Source of the DNA: Syntrophaceticus sp050949745
Lineage (GTDB): Bacteria > Bacillota > DSM-12270 > Thermacetogeniales > Thermacetogeniaceae
Reading direction: 5' to 3'
Length of the DNA stretch: 64,000 bases
NCBI GenBank assembly: GCA_050949745.1
Contig: JBMNGF010000021.1
Coordinates: 290,274-354,273, forward strand
Under the pieces are notes generated by a model. It did no database searches, was not told the DNA's origin, and saw only the letters and a program-made list of their open reading frames with translations. Below, piece after piece: positions 52,881 through 62,990 of this stretch. Within the stretch, counting starts at the first letter, position 1. Every line of letters starts with the position of its first letter. The position numbers and the translations under genes were made by a program.

Positions 52881-52999
52881 CCATATCCCTCATTTTTTTA
52901 CTTAACATTAAACTAAGCTCTTAATAAATATAATTTTCTCTCGTTTTACTTATTTTAACGCTTATCAAGAGAAAAGCAACTAAGTTTATGGGCAGACAC

Positions 53000-53024
53000 A
53001 AAAGGCTTCCTAAGGAAGCCTTTT
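53000..53024 (-). terminator. Terminator of the ehu-type operon
   Basis: AAAAGGCTTCC-ta-GGAAGCCTTTT, 50 bp after the ATPase stop; bidirectional. Confidence 0.8.
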
Positions 53025-53074
53025 AGAATAAACCTTCTCATATTAAGTTTTTCATATCCTTGCCGTTTCGTTTA

Positions 53075-53887
53075 TTAGCCCGCTAAGCCGAGAAAATTGC
53101 GTGTCCTTTCCTTCTTCGGATCTTCAAAAATCTGTTCTGGTGGACCTTGTTCTATTATATGGCCATCATTTATAAAAACAATTCTGTCAGATATTTCACG
53201 AGCAAACTGCATCTCATGGGTGACCAAGAGCATTGTCATTTCCCCTTCTAAAGCGATCTCTTTGATCACAGCGAGCACCTCTTCAACTAGCTCCGGATCC
53301 AATGCTGAAGTAACCTCATCGAACAGCATTACCTTAGGATTCATAACAAGAGCTCTGGCGATAGCAACTCTTTGCTGTTGCCCCCCAGACAACTGCTTCG
53401 GGTATTGATCCAGTTTGTCCTTTAAACCGACCTTGTCCAGCATAGTGATTGCACGCTCTTCTGCTTCCTCTTTAGAAAGACCAAGCACGTGAATAGGAGC
53501 TTCTGTTACATTGCGCAGTACTTTCATGTGAGGAAAGAGATTGAACTGCTGAAATATCATCCCTACTTTGCTTCGTACTTTACGCAGATGTTTTTCATCG
53601 GCAGGAACTAAATTGCCATTCACTTTTTTATGCCAGAGCATTTCTCCACCCACCTCAATAGTTCCGGATGTAGGTTTTTCTAGTGTCATCAACATACGGA
53701 TTAAGGTTGTCTTTCCAGAGCCACTGGGACCAATAATCCCTATTTTTTCAGCAGGAGCTACATCTAGGTCGAGTTCTTTGATGACGTCTAAATCACCGAA
53801 AGATTTAGATACTTTTTTATAGCGTACTACCTTTTTTACATCTTGGATGTCTTTTACCGTTGCTTTTTTTTCTTTTTTGTTTATCAT
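53075..53887 (-). CDS. ehuA: Ectoine/polar amino acid ABC transporter ATPase
   Basis: 270 aa ABC ATPase: Walker A GPSGSGKTT, Q-loop MIFQQFNLFPHM, signature LSGGQQQRVAIARAL, Walker B VMLFDEVTSALDPE, H-loop VTHEM. The polar amino acid (GlnQ) class. The last gene of a four-gene importer; the ehuA name rests on the binding protein. Confidence 0.88.
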   Translation of the reverse strand: MINKKEKKATVKDIQDVKKVVRYKKVSKSFGDLDVIKELDLDVAPAEKIGIIGPSGSGKTTLIRMLMTLEKPTSGTIEVGGEMLWHKKVNGNLVPADEKHLRKVRSKVGMIFQQFNLFPHMKVLRNVTEAPIHVLGLSKEEAEERAITMLDKVGLKDKLDQYPKQLSGGQQQRVAIARALVMNPKVMLFDEVTSALDPELVEEVLAVIKEIALEGEMTMLLVTHEMQFAREISDRIVFINDGHIIEQGPPEQIFEDPKKERTRNFLGLAG

Positions 53888-53938
53888 CCCGCTTCTCCTT
53901 TCTATTAATAAAATATGCTTTTCATCTGAGCCAGTAAG

Positions 53939-54589
53939 CTATCGCTGATTAAGTCGTAATTCAAGCCATTGCACTCCCAGTGAAGACACATAACTGAGGA
54001 TAAGGAAGATAACTCCTACCATTGTTATAGGCTCAAGGTATCTGAATGACTGAGCACCGATAACTTTTGCAGTTTGCAGTATTTCCACTAAAGTAATAGC
54101 TGAAAGCAGCGGCGTATCCTTGAACATACCTATGAGATAGTTTCCCATTACTGGAACCATCGGCAGTATTGCTTGGGGAATAATAATACTGGTCCAGGTA
54201 CGCAATTTGGAAAAATTTAATGCTTTTGCAGCCTCCCACTGACCCCGTGGTACATTGTCAATTCCAGATCTATAAACCTCTGACAGGTATGTGCTGTAAT
54301 GCAATCCCAATCCTAATACACCTGCAACCAAAGGTGTTAAAACCAAACCAAATTTAGGGAACACAAAAAAGATAAAAAATAATTGTGCCAGAGGTGGTGT
54401 ACTTCTGACAAATTCGATAAAAGCCTTAACAGGTATTGACAATAATTTTATTGATGATCGTCGTGCTATGGCTAATAACAACCCCACTATCAAAGCAAAG
54501 CCAAAGGCTAAAAATGTAGCAGAGAGAGTTATTTTAAGCCCCTTTAGCAATAACGGTAAAATCGAAATAGTAAATTCCCAATCCCACAT
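53939..54589 (-). CDS. ehuD: ABC transporter permease, ehuD-type
   Basis: 216 aa, five helices. HisM/GlnP-type permease: EFVRSTPPLAQLFFIFF and the EAA loop GQWEAAKALNFSKLRTWTSI. Starts three bases after the ehuC-type stop, behind GGGAGGGC. It forms a heteromeric channel with the other permease. Confidence 0.88.
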   Translation of the reverse strand: MWDWEFTISILPLLLKGLKITLSATFLAFGFALIVGLLLAIARRSSIKLLSIPVKAFIEFVRSTPPLAQLFFIFFVFPKFGLVLTPLVAGVLGLGLHYSTYLSEVYRSGIDNVPRGQWEAAKALNFSKLRTWTSIIIPQAILPMVPVMGNYLIGMFKDTPLLSAITLVEILQTAKVIGAQSFRYLEPITMVGVIFLILSYVSSLGVQWLELRLNQR

Positions 54590-54592
54590 TCT

Positions 54593-55222
54593 CTATGCCC
54601 TCCCCGCTGATAAGCTTTTTTCAAGTCGTCTTATACCTAGCGTAAGAGGGTATGCTAATAAGAAATATATAATTAGCACTAGGCTATAGACTTCAACAGT
54701 TCGCAGTGTAACATTATTGATCATCGTTCCAACAAACATTAAATCATGAAGCGTAATTAATGAAACCAATGCAGTGCTCTTTAATAGTTCTATCAAGTAA
54801 TTGCCTAATGGAGGCAGCATGATCAATAATGCTTGCGGCAGAATAACCTTTCTCATTATCAGATTTGAGGACATATTGAGTGCAATGCCTGCCTCAATTT
54901 GTCCTTTAGGAATGGCAAGTATTGAACTGCGAATTACTTCTGAGCCATATGCACCATAGTTCAGACCAAGAACAAGTACCCCAGTCATCATTGCAGATAA
55001 TTCGATTCCAAAGAAGGGCAGTACAAAATATACCCAAAATAACTGTACTAAAAGTGAAGTGCCACGGAAAACTTCCACATATATTTGTGTTATTACGCGG
55101 ACAATAGCATATTTAGATAGTCGAGCAAATCCTGCAATAAATGACATAATAAAAGCTAAAACTGCAGCCATTACAGTGAGTTCAATTGTTATTACGACTC
55201 CTTTTAGAAGAAACGGCACCAA
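54593..55222 (-). CDS. ehuC: ABC transporter permease, ehuC-type
   Basis: 209 aa, same fold as its neighbour: EVFRGTSLLVQLFWVYF and EAA loop GQIEAGIALNMSSNLIMRKV. The start (TTG 55222 or the next GTG) has a weak ribosome site. Confidence 0.86.
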   Translation of the reverse strand: MVPFLLKGVVITIELTVMAAVLAFIMSFIAGFARLSKYAIVRVITQIYVEVFRGTSLLVQLFWVYFVLPFFGIELSAMMTGVLVLGLNYGAYGSEVIRSSILAIPKGQIEAGIALNMSSNLIMRKVILPQALLIMLPPLGNYLIELLKSTALVSLITLHDLMFVGTMINNVTLRTVEVYSLVLIIYFLLAYPLTLGIRRLEKSLSAGRA

Positions 55223-55331
55223 TTCTAGGGTGTGAATTATAGTAACCCCCTTTCTTTGTCTTACATGTATATCTGATGAATAACTGGAGAGGAGACACTC
55301 TATGGCAGAATGCCTCCGCAGTATCAGTTAA

Positions 55332-56219
55332 TTACCAAACGCTCAATGCATCCTCAACAGTAACTTCAGGGCCGGCAAATTCAGATTCGGTAAATCCAAA
55401 CTCCTCATGGATTTCGGATACTCTGCCCGACTCTTTCAATTTTTTCAGTTCAGCGTTATATGCCTCACGAAACTCATCATCACCTGGTCTAAAAGCTGCT
55501 GAGCCATATCCTGCCTGTTTTTTACCATCTATAACTGATATCTCGAAATCATCTACTCTTTCAATTCCTGGATCATCTGCACTATCAAGTAAAGCCTGCA
55601 GGGCAGGGCCGGTCATAGTTCCAGCATCAACACGACCCGCCTGTAGTGCAGAAATTACAGAAGGTTGATCTGATACTGTTACTATTTGGTTTTCAGATAC
55701 ACCTGCTGCTAACAGCCAGTCATATTCCTGACCACCAGCCATGGTAGCAACTTTAACTTCGGGATCTGCTGCAATATCTTCATAGCTGTGCAGATCTAGT
55801 GGGTTGCCTGCCTTTACTGCTAAACCTCCGCCGATTTGGTATTCTGGATCCGCAAAATCTGCCTCTTCAGCCCGCTCAGGTGTTATATACATTCCGGCAG
55901 TGATAACATCAAAACGCTCTGCTTTAAGCCCTGGAATAAGAGAACCAAACTCGGTCAAAACAGGATTTAATTCTTCTACCCCCATGTTGTTAAAGACTTC
56001 TCTTGCAATTTCAACATTTAAACCTGTAAGCTGACCATCAGGCGTGGCATATGCATAAGGTTGTTCATTGGCAAAGCCAACAGTAACATAACCCTGCTCT
56101 TTAATTTTTTCGAGGGTATTCATTTGTTCGGCATCATTGCCCCCATCTGATGCACATCCCATTAAACCCAGCGTCATAACCAATGCTAAAACAGCTATTA
56201 AAATTGATGATTTTTTCAC
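55332..56219 (-). CDS. ehuB: Ectoine/hydroxyectoine-type binding protein EhuB
   Basis: 295 aa lipoprotein: signal peptide and lipobox LMGC at 19-22, then NTLEKIKEQGYVTVGFANEQ and LTEFGSLIPGLKAERFDVIT, AGMYITPERAEEADFADPEY and VSDQPSVISALQAGRVDAGT. These are close to EhuB proteins, which capture ectoines as compatible solutes. GTG start after GGGAGGTC. First gene of the operon. If correct, the host meets salt stress; another polar amino acid is the alternative. Confidence 0.87.
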   Translation of the reverse strand: MKKSSILIAVLALVMTLGLMGCASDGGNDAEQMNTLEKIKEQGYVTVGFANEQPYAYATPDGQLTGLNVEIAREVFNNMGVEELNPVLTEFGSLIPGLKAERFDVITAGMYITPERAEEADFADPEYQIGGGLAVKAGNPLDLHSYEDIAADPEVKVATMAGGQEYDWLLAAGVSENQIVTVSDQPSVISALQAGRVDAGTMTGPALQALLDSADDPGIERVDDFEISVIDGKKQAGYGSAAFRPGDDEFREAYNAELKKLKESGRVSEIHEEFGFTESEFAGPEVTVEDALSVW

Positions 56220-56443
56220 TTTTTGACCTCCCTTTATAGGTTGTTATAGGTTATTGTTTTTCTTCTTTATGTAAAAAGCTTTGTATGTAATAAAATACCC
56301 CCTTCTATTAAGTTGATGCAAAAAAACTTGTCCTGAGATGAATGTCAAAATGATCTGGATCATAACACAACTGCCGTTTTTGCGGCACCGAACTTGAACC
56401 TGTTTGAAGTTAGTAAGTTATACGATATGTGGGAAACCGGGTT

Positions 56444-56459
56444 TTTACCGTACGGTAAA
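56444..56459. promoter_or_regulatory. 16-bp palindrome upstream of the ehu-type operon
   Basis: TTTACCGTACGGTAAA, extended by ACCGG on the left and CCGGT on the right. It lies 225 bp before ehuB in otherwise non-coding sequence; candidate repressor operator. Confidence 0.5.
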
Positions 56460-56747
56460 CCGGTGCATCAAAGGCAGGTAATATAACGGTACTGGTAACA
56501 ATATACAATTGTGTTATTGAGAAAAATGTCTAAGACAAATCACCATCAACTTATCATTAAAAATCACACTGTTGTTAATTATAAAAGATAAACATCCAAC
56601 CGACAACCCGTATATATTATCAAGTTGTCTCCTAATTTATAATCAGATATTATATTATTACAGAGTCTGTCGCATCTGTATTTGTCAATCGAAAAATCCC
56701 CCATATTCTAATCGAAATCTCCCCCACCTATAGTTAAAAAAATATGC

Positions 56748-57515
56748 TTATTCTTGTTCCTCCAACCATTTCTTTGTTTCTTTTAAACGATAAGAGTTTC
56801 CATTCATATTCACAATATATGACTTGTGAGTGAGCCTATCAATCATAGCGGCTGTCATCACCGGATCTTTGAATATTTCCTCCCACCTTTCAAAAGATAA
56901 ATTTGTAGTGATAATGGTTGATTTGCGGCCAGCCCTTAACGATAAGTGGGTAAACAAGAGTTCCGAACCCTCTTTATCAAAAGAAATATAACCCAATTCA
57001 TCAGCAACAACCAGATCATATTTTTCAAACTTACTTTCGAATGCCCTTAAGACCTTAGCAGAGCGGGATTCTTTAAGCTGATTGACCAACAACGGTACAG
57101 TAGTAAAAAACACCTTGTATCCTTCCAAACACGCCTTGATTCCAAGGCCAGTGGCAATGTGGGTTTTTCCAGTCCCGGCATTGCCCGCCAGTATAACATT
57201 TTGACCGGTTTTAATAAATTCAAGGGAGCTGAGAAGCTTTAATTTTTTCTTGGCATCCTCCGGTAAATCATCCACAATTAAATCTTCAAGATATTTTTTT
57301 GAGGGGAAATTAGCCAAGCGAATCCTGTTTTTCTTCCCATTTTCCCGCCTTAAATCACTTTGTTTCTGTAAGAGATAATACAAAAACTCCTCATAACCAT
57401 AATTTTTTTGATTTGCCTCCTGAGCATCTTCTATAAAGTTCTGCCTGATAGCCGGAAGCTTTAATTCTTTGCAATAGTTTTCAATCTGTTCATTTATCTC
57501 TTGTTTAATAATCAT
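56748..57515 (-). CDS. istB: IS21 helper ATPase IstB
   Basis: 255 aa DnaC-like AAA+ protein: Walker A LAGNAGTGKTHIATGLG, Walker B LVVADELGYISFDKEG, sensor TTNLSFERW. Its start overlaps the istA stop by 4 bp. It loads the transposase on target DNA. Confidence 0.95.
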   Translation of the reverse strand: MIIKQEINEQIENYCKELKLPAIRQNFIEDAQEANQKNYGYEEFLYYLLQKQSDLRRENGKKNRIRLANFPSKKYLEDLIVDDLPEDAKKKLKLLSSLEFIKTGQNVILAGNAGTGKTHIATGLGIKACLEGYKVFFTTVPLLVNQLKESRSAKVLRAFESKFEKYDLVVADELGYISFDKEGSELLFTHLSLRAGRKSTIITTNLSFERWEEIFKDPVMTAAMIDRLTHKSYIVNMNGNSYRLKETKKWLEEQE

Positions 57516-59086
57516 AGCACCTGGACTCCTTGATCGAATTTGCTAACACTGCCGTTTAGAAGCCGGCCGTAAGATTTAAGAATGCCCTTAGACATAGTCA
57601 GTGTGTCATCCTCATTACCCGGCGAAATATTATCATCGTTACGCTTGCAAAGAGATACGATTTTTTCCGTTGATAGGTGGGTAGGGGATAATCTACCCAG
57701 GATCTCCACGGCTGCTAGTACTTTAGCCCAACCCTTTTCCCCCACCAGCTCGAGTAACTCTATGAAATCTTTTTCTTTCCCGGTATAATGTTCATGGTAA
57801 ATCTTTTGAAGCCCTGGTTCCGCTTGCTGTAGGGCCAAACTACCGGCAAGGGCGCCGGGCTTTCTTTTCAGAGTTCTGGTGTAATGGGCAATTTTGATGC
57901 TCCATTTCCTTGAACCATATTTACGCTCATGGACAGCTACTTTCTGATTTTTGTAATAACAAAAGATGCGGGAAGTGTAAATTTTAACGAATAAAAATTC
58001 CCCCACATATCGATCTGGCACCGAGTAACGACAGGTATCAACACATATGGTAGAATACTTGTCCACCCTCAGCTCAGTAATTCTTGCCGTATCATATTTA
58101 GGAAGATGCGGCAACAGGTACGGCTGTTCTTCTCTTAAGATATCTAGTGCGCTCTTACCGATATCAGCCTGGTTTAGCTGGTTAAGTTGGTTGCATATCG
58201 TTTCCAGATATTCTTGCGCTTCCTGAAGCGTTGCGAATTCGTCCCGGCGGCTAAAGGCCTTCCTTCTTATGTACTCTACACTACGCTCTACATGCCCTTT
58301 TTCCCAGCCGGCCCGGGCGTTACAAAACCTGTAGTTAAATCCATAATACAAGGATAGTTTAAGAAGAGCCTCGGTGGGTTCTTTTTCCGACGGACCAACA
58401 AATTTTTTGACTACAACCCTGGTGTTGTCATAAACCATTAAGTGGTATGCCCCTTTAATATGCTCAAAAAACAAGGCATGGGATTCTAAAAAGCTTTCTG
58501 TTTTTTGGTTGTAAAAAAGCTGAGCATACCGGTAATTGCCCTTAGCGCTAGTAAAAACAGCCAGCTGGAGGGTATGGTTTTGACCACCGACGGTGATTTT
58601 TACCTCTCCCCAGTCAAACTCGCAGACTTCGCCCAAAGAGTAATACTGTTTGATAAAGGCCTCCCTGCGTCTATTCTCAATGGCTCTGATGGTATTACAG
58701 ATGGTAGGGTAACTGATAGCAAACCCTTCGTCTATCAGGGCTTCGTAGATATCGATTTTCTTCTTCTGCTGTTTAGCTCGACCTACGGCCCGTTTCTTTT
58801 CATTTTCTTGCAGGTAATATTTAATCCTTTCAATGAGCTCCTCGGTAAGCTTTGTTTTGTTACGGTTGCTGCTGTCATAAGCTGGTTTTTCAGCTATGCA
58901 TTGAATCAGCTCTTCTTCCGATACATTCCCACCTTTAAGCAGTGTGGCCCTTTGGGCTTCGTATTCTTTTATGTACTTCCGGATGGTCTTGCGGCTGATA
59001 CCGGTCTCCCTTTCAATCGCCCGTTGCGATTTTCCATCATGGTAATGTTTTAAAATTATCTTTTGTTTATCTAGCAGCGTAATCAT
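57512..59086 (-). CDS. istA: IS21 transposase IstA
   Basis: 524 aa. N-terminal helix-turn-helix (GKSQRAIERETGISRKTIRKYI), then the rve integrase core with CEFDWGEVKI (Asp), MVYDNTRVVV (Asp) and GWEKGHVERSVEY (Glu), and a C-terminal beta-barrel. Intact. Confidence 0.95.
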   Translation of the reverse strand: MITLLDKQKIILKHYHDGKSQRAIERETGISRKTIRKYIKEYEAQRATLLKGGNVSEEELIQCIAEKPAYDSSNRNKTKLTEELIERIKYYLQENEKKRAVGRAKQQKKKIDIYEALIDEGFAISYPTICNTIRAIENRRREAFIKQYYSLGEVCEFDWGEVKITVGGQNHTLQLAVFTSAKGNYRYAQLFYNQKTESFLESHALFFEHIKGAYHLMVYDNTRVVVKKFVGPSEKEPTEALLKLSLYYGFNYRFCNARAGWEKGHVERSVEYIRRKAFSRRDEFATLQEAQEYLETICNQLNQLNQADIGKSALDILREEQPYLLPHLPKYDTARITELRVDKYSTICVDTCRYSVPDRYVGEFLFVKIYTSRIFCYYKNQKVAVHERKYGSRKWSIKIAHYTRTLKRKPGALAGSLALQQAEPGLQKIYHEHYTGKEKDFIELLELVGEKGWAKVLAAVEILGRLSPTHLSTEKIVSLCKRNDDNISPGNEDDTLTMSKGILKSYGRLLNGSVSKFDQGVQVL

Positions 59087-59274
59087 CTCCCCAGCCTCCT
59101 GTGTATCCTCTGGTTCCTACACAGGGAAGCTTATTCTATAGTGGGGGAGTTTTCAATTATTACCCCGGGGTACTTTTAGATTATCATAAACAGCATCCTC
59201 TATTATGCTGGTGTATCCTTAGAATTATATATAGACATATATTAATGACTGGTGAAAAACTGCTTTATGCGCAA

Positions 59275-59304
59275 AAAATGAGAAGTCCTTGTTGGACTTC
59301 TCAT
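59275..59304 (-). terminator. Terminator of the acyl-CoA synthetase gene
   Basis: On the minus strand ATGAGAAGTCC-aaca-AGGACTTCTCAT is followed by TTTTTT. Confidence 0.88.
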
Positions 59305-59334
59305 TAATTACTCACTCATAAATTATTAATATCT

Positions 59335-60900
59335 CTATACAACTTGAGCAATCCTGTCCTTTGAGTACTTCTCCCGCAGTTTGGGCTTTTCAATCTTTCC
59401 GGTGGCATTGCGAGGAACCTTATCAAAGATAATTTGACGCGGCCTTTTATACCTGGGCAATTCCTCACAAAACTCAAACAGCATTTCTTCTGTAAGTTCT
59501 CTACCTGATTTGACCTCCACAACCGCTGCAGGAATTTCTCCCAAGCGGCGATCAGGTAGCCCGATCACAGCCACATCTTTGATGTCGTTATTTGCTCTGA
59601 GAAACGCTTCAATTTCCACAGGGTATATATTTTCCCCACCCATAATCACCACATCTTTCTTGCGGTCCACAAGATATACAAAACCGTCTTCATCCTGCTG
59701 TGCCATATCTCCTGTATACAGCCAACCGTTCTTCAGTACTTTTGCGGTGGCCTCCGGATTATTAAAATAACCCTTCATCACTCCTGGTCCCCGTACAAGT
59801 AGTTCTCCTACCTTGCCTCTGGGTACCGGTTTATCATGCTCGTCAACAATCTTGATTTCCCAGTTGTGACCTGGTTTACCGATGGCTCCAACCTTGTGAA
59901 TGTTTTCTATACCAAGGTGTACGCAGCCTGGTCCTGTGGACTCACTGAGTCCATAGTTTGTATCATACATATGTTTGGGAAAATACTTTTTCCATCTGAT
60001 AATCAGGCTCGGGGGAACAGGCTGCGCCCCGATATGCATCAAACGCCACTGCTCTAAATGATAATCCTTTAAATTCACTTCTTTGCTTTCTATTGCATCA
60101 AGGATATCCTGTGCCCATGGCACCAGCAGCCAGACAATGCTTACTTTTTCATCAGAGACTGCCTCAAGTATCCACTCGGGCTTGACACCGCGCAGTAATA
60201 CCGCCTTCGACCCTACGGCAAGACTGCCGAACCAGTGCATTTTAGCACCTGTGTGATAAAGGGGCGGGATACAGAGGAAGCAGTCCTCAGGGCACTGTTG
60301 GTGATGGCTTTTTTCAGTGATAGATGCTGATAAAAGATTGGCATGTGTCAAAAGAATAGGCTTGGGAGTACCGGTCGTGCCAGAAGTAAAGTAAAGAGCA
60401 GCATCATCAGTATCGCAAATTGGAACCTGTGGATCTGTGGTAGGGAAATCAGCCAAAAAATCAGTGTACTTTTCAGCATGATCTGGACAATCATCCCCTA
60501 CAAAGATAAATGATTCCATACCAGAGAGCTTATCTTTTATTTCATTTATTCTGTCTATAAATTCAGGCCCATAGACAAGCATTTTTGCTCCTGCAGTCTC
60601 GACACATCTCTTGATCTCATCAGCTGTATAACGAAAATTTAAGGGAACAGCCAATGCGCCGACCTTCAAGATACCGAAATAAACAGGAAGCCACTCCAGA
60701 CAGTTCATCATCAGGAGAGCAACACGATCTCCCTGCTTGATACCACACTCTATTAAAGCATTGGAAAACCGGTTGGCTTCTTTTTCAAACTCCAGCCAAG
60801 TTATTTCTCTACGAACTCCTTTAGCAGGTTCGCGTTCTATCAAACTCACTTCGTTAGGGTACTTTTTTGCATTGCAGGAAAGCAATTCTGTGATGGGCAT
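59335..60900 (-). CDS. AMP-forming acyl-CoA synthetase
   Basis: 521 aa ANL-superfamily ligase making acyl-CoA from an acid, ATP and CoA. AMP motif YFTSGTTGTPKPILLTHAN, YGLSESTGPG, GWLYTGDMAQQDEDGFVYLVDRKKD, and the catalytic Lys in PRNATGKIEKPKLRE. The acid is unknown; length and motifs suit medium or long chains. ATG 60900 after GGAGTGACCC. Confidence 0.92.
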   Translation of the reverse strand: MPITELLSCNAKKYPNEVSLIEREPAKGVRREITWLEFEKEANRFSNALIECGIKQGDRVALLMMNCLEWLPVYFGILKVGALAVPLNFRYTADEIKRCVETAGAKMLVYGPEFIDRINEIKDKLSGMESFIFVGDDCPDHAEKYTDFLADFPTTDPQVPICDTDDAALYFTSGTTGTPKPILLTHANLLSASITEKSHHQQCPEDCFLCIPPLYHTGAKMHWFGSLAVGSKAVLLRGVKPEWILEAVSDEKVSIVWLLVPWAQDILDAIESKEVNLKDYHLEQWRLMHIGAQPVPPSLIIRWKKYFPKHMYDTNYGLSESTGPGCVHLGIENIHKVGAIGKPGHNWEIKIVDEHDKPVPRGKVGELLVRGPGVMKGYFNNPEATAKVLKNGWLYTGDMAQQDEDGFVYLVDRKKDVVIMGGENIYPVEIEAFLRANNDIKDVAVIGLPDRRLGEIPAAVVEVKSGRELTEEMLFEFCEELPRYKRPRQIIFDKVPRNATGKIEKPKLREKYSKDRIAQVV

Positions 60901-61229
60901 AAAGGGTCACTCCTTCCGTCCTACATTAAAATATAAAAGTTCATTCCAGCAGCCCCCTTAAACAAAAATAAGAGCTGCCATCCTTCCATTCTACCGTCCT
61001 ATCACCCTTTTCTACATTTTATTCAGTTACACAGTTATTATATTATATTCACTGTACTTTAACAATATCCTGCTCATGAAACACTCTGTTAATTTTTTAT
61101 CAGATTATAGCTAAACTGTCAACCCCTTATTCCCAAAAGGATTTGAACACCAATATCTCTATTATACTTCCATATGCAGGTATTACAGGTTATAATGATG
61201 AGCTAGTAGGTAATAATGAAGGTGATAGC

Positions 61230-61820
61230 GTGAATAATGACCAGCAGTCAAAGCAAGTCCTGACACATAGGATCGTTACTTGGGCAAAGTGGTTTATTAA
61301 GCAGGAGGTATCTCCAGGAGATATTTGTGTGGATGCTACTGTAGGAAATGGCAATGATACCCTCTTTCTGGCAGAGTGTGTAGGGGTATCAGGTAAGGTA
61401 TACGGTTTTGATATTCAGCAAACTGCCATAGAAAAAACGAAGAAAAAGTTGGCAGCAGCAGATCTACTGGATCGAGTTAATTTGATTCAGGACAACCATG
61501 CAAACCTTTGTGAGTATCTTACAAAAGATAGTGTAAAAGCGGTGATGTTCAATCTAGGTTATCTTCCTGGTGGCGATACCAATCTGATTACCAAACCAGA
61601 ATCAACAATACAAGCAATAGAAGCAGCTCTCTATTTACTTAGCCAGGGGGGTATAATCACAGTTGCCAGCTACAGAGGACACCCTGGTGCCCTAGAAGAA
61701 TATACAAAAGTAAATATCCTATTATCAAAGCTTAACCCAATAAATTTCAATGTTTTGCGCTTAGAATCCATCAACCATGCACATCTTCCACCAGTTCTTT
61801 TTGTTGCCAATAAATATTAG
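61230..61820 (+). CDS. mnmM: MnmM/YtqB-type tRNA methyltransferase
   Basis: About 196 aa. SAM site ICVDATVGNGNDTLFLAECV, GFDIQQTAIEKTKKKL, MFNLGYLPGGDTNLIT (family motif), and HPGALEEY. YtqB/MnmM makes mnm5s2U in tRNA of Gram-positive bacteria. GTG at 61230 after GAAGGTGATAGC is chosen over the ATT-rich extension to 61143. Confidence 0.85.
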   Translation: MNNDQQSKQVLTHRIVTWAKWFIKQEVSPGDICVDATVGNGNDTLFLAECVGVSGKVYGFDIQQTAIEKTKKKLAAADLLDRVNLIQDNHANLCEYLTKDSVKAVMFNLGYLPGGDTNLITKPESTIQAIEAALYLLSQGGIITVASYRGHPGALEEYTKVNILLSKLNPINFNVLRLESINHAHLPPVLFVANKY

Positions 61821-61951
61821 TAAGAAAAACGGGCAGACAAAGAAACGTTCAAGTGCCAACATACAGGAATGCCCTTGCTGGTATCAGCAGATATATAATG
61901 TTTATATCATTAGATTAAATTTGCTTGGCAAAGCATACTGGGCAAATTATT

Positions 61952-61978
61952 AAAGCCGGTCAAATAACCGGCTTTTTT
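61952..61978 (+). terminator. Terminator after mnmM
   Basis: AAAGCCGGT-caaata-ACCGGCTTTTTTA; can serve both convergent genes. Confidence 0.9.
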
Positions 61979-61997
61979 ATTGGCCTGCCTAAACTAA

Positions 61998-62624
61998 TTA
62001 ATAAGCTTGTTCTTGTTCGTTGTTCTCGTTAGGCTCAATAAGTTCCTTCAGCTTTATTTTAATGGAGTATTTGCTGTTGCGGGCACAAGCAGTCATAACA
62101 GCTAATGATTCCAGTCTCTTTTCAATTTCACCGGCTGAAAAAACCCCTTCTAAACTGAAATTAAAGCCTCTGCTCTCAGAGCTGTCCTCATGTTGGGAAG
62201 ACTCCATCTCTTCTTCAGTAATTCTCATAGTTTCCTGAACTTCTACTGTTCTCTTTTTGCGCGGCCTATAGGTCGGTGGCCATTTCTCGCTTATTATATC
62301 TGTTGTAGCTACCACTTCACCGCTGTGGTCTTTTTGAATCCCCAAGATACGCCTGATCTTTCTCACAAAACTGGTTTGTACCTCCCACTCATCAGCCAAC
62401 ATTTGATCACTAAGGCTGCTTAACTCCATCATCACATCTTTTGCCCTAGTATCGGGCAGTTGTAAAAAATCTGATAAAGCAATTGTCTCACCCATCTTGT
62501 TAAACGCCTCCATATACTTATAAATAACTACAGGCCCTGATTTCCGGTAGTTTCTTCTCGTTTTAGAATCACCGAAGTCGCCCGGCATATAAATTTTTTT
62601 CGGTTTCTTTTTACCAACAGCCAT
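61998..62624 (-). CDS. Hypothetical cytoplasmic protein
   Basis: 208 aa, charged. Basic start MAVGKKKPKKIYMPGDFGDS, a helical middle (SLSDQMLADEWEVQTSFVRK) and an acidic end. No family recognised, no membrane segment. The ribosome site is weak. The stop is 20 bp from the terminator. Confidence 0.6.
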   Translation of the reverse strand: MAVGKKKPKKIYMPGDFGDSKTRRNYRKSGPVVIYKYMEAFNKMGETIALSDFLQLPDTRAKDVMMELSSLSDQMLADEWEVQTSFVRKIRRILGIQKDHSGEVVATTDIISEKWPPTYRPRKKRTVEVQETMRITEEEMESSQHEDSSESRGFNFSLEGVFSAGEIEKRLESLAVMTACARNSKYSIKIKLKELIEPNENNEQEQAY

Positions 62625-62632
62625 TTTGCACT

Positions 62633-62749
62633 CTAGCGTGACTGCTCCTTTCTATTCTTAATTACATTAGCTATACATAGTATTCCACAAATACAAATAA
62701 TATACATGATAATTATATAGAACTGTTGCCTCACTGTTTTTCGTTGCAT
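62633..62749 (-). CDS. Possible 38-aa membrane peptide
   Basis: MQRKTVRQQFYIIIMYIICI opens a frame with one helix and a basic tail, ending just before the preceding gene. No ribosome site. The rest of 62750-62990 shows no gene. Confidence 0.25.
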   Translation of the reverse strand: MQRKTVRQQFYIIIMYIICICGILCIANVIKNRKEQSR

Positions 62750-62990
62750 TCCGCGACCGGTTTTAATAGAACAATCCATTAAAAAACTAAACAAGGGGAA
62801 TTTAAGGTTAGACAATACGAATGGATGGGCATGACAATAGTAAGAAAGACTAGAGTTGCCCTCCGGATCAGGAGGGCCTCCTGTCATATGTATCTAATTC
62901 ACTCCAAACTATTCTTTTCCGAAAACCTTAATCAGCATTCTCTTGCGCCTTATCCGTCAAACTCTGTATAGAAGATCTGCTGTTAGGGAC

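Larger units (their letters stand above)
56665..59195 (-). mobile_element. IS21-family insertion sequence (approximate ends)
   Basis: istA and istB with related terminal repeats: left tcaatcgaaaaatccccca and tcgaaatctcccccacctatag; right, in inverse orientation, tgaaaactcccccactatag and a weaker taatctaaaagtacccc. Two repeats per end is usual for IS21. Exact ends cannot be set. Confidence 0.8.
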
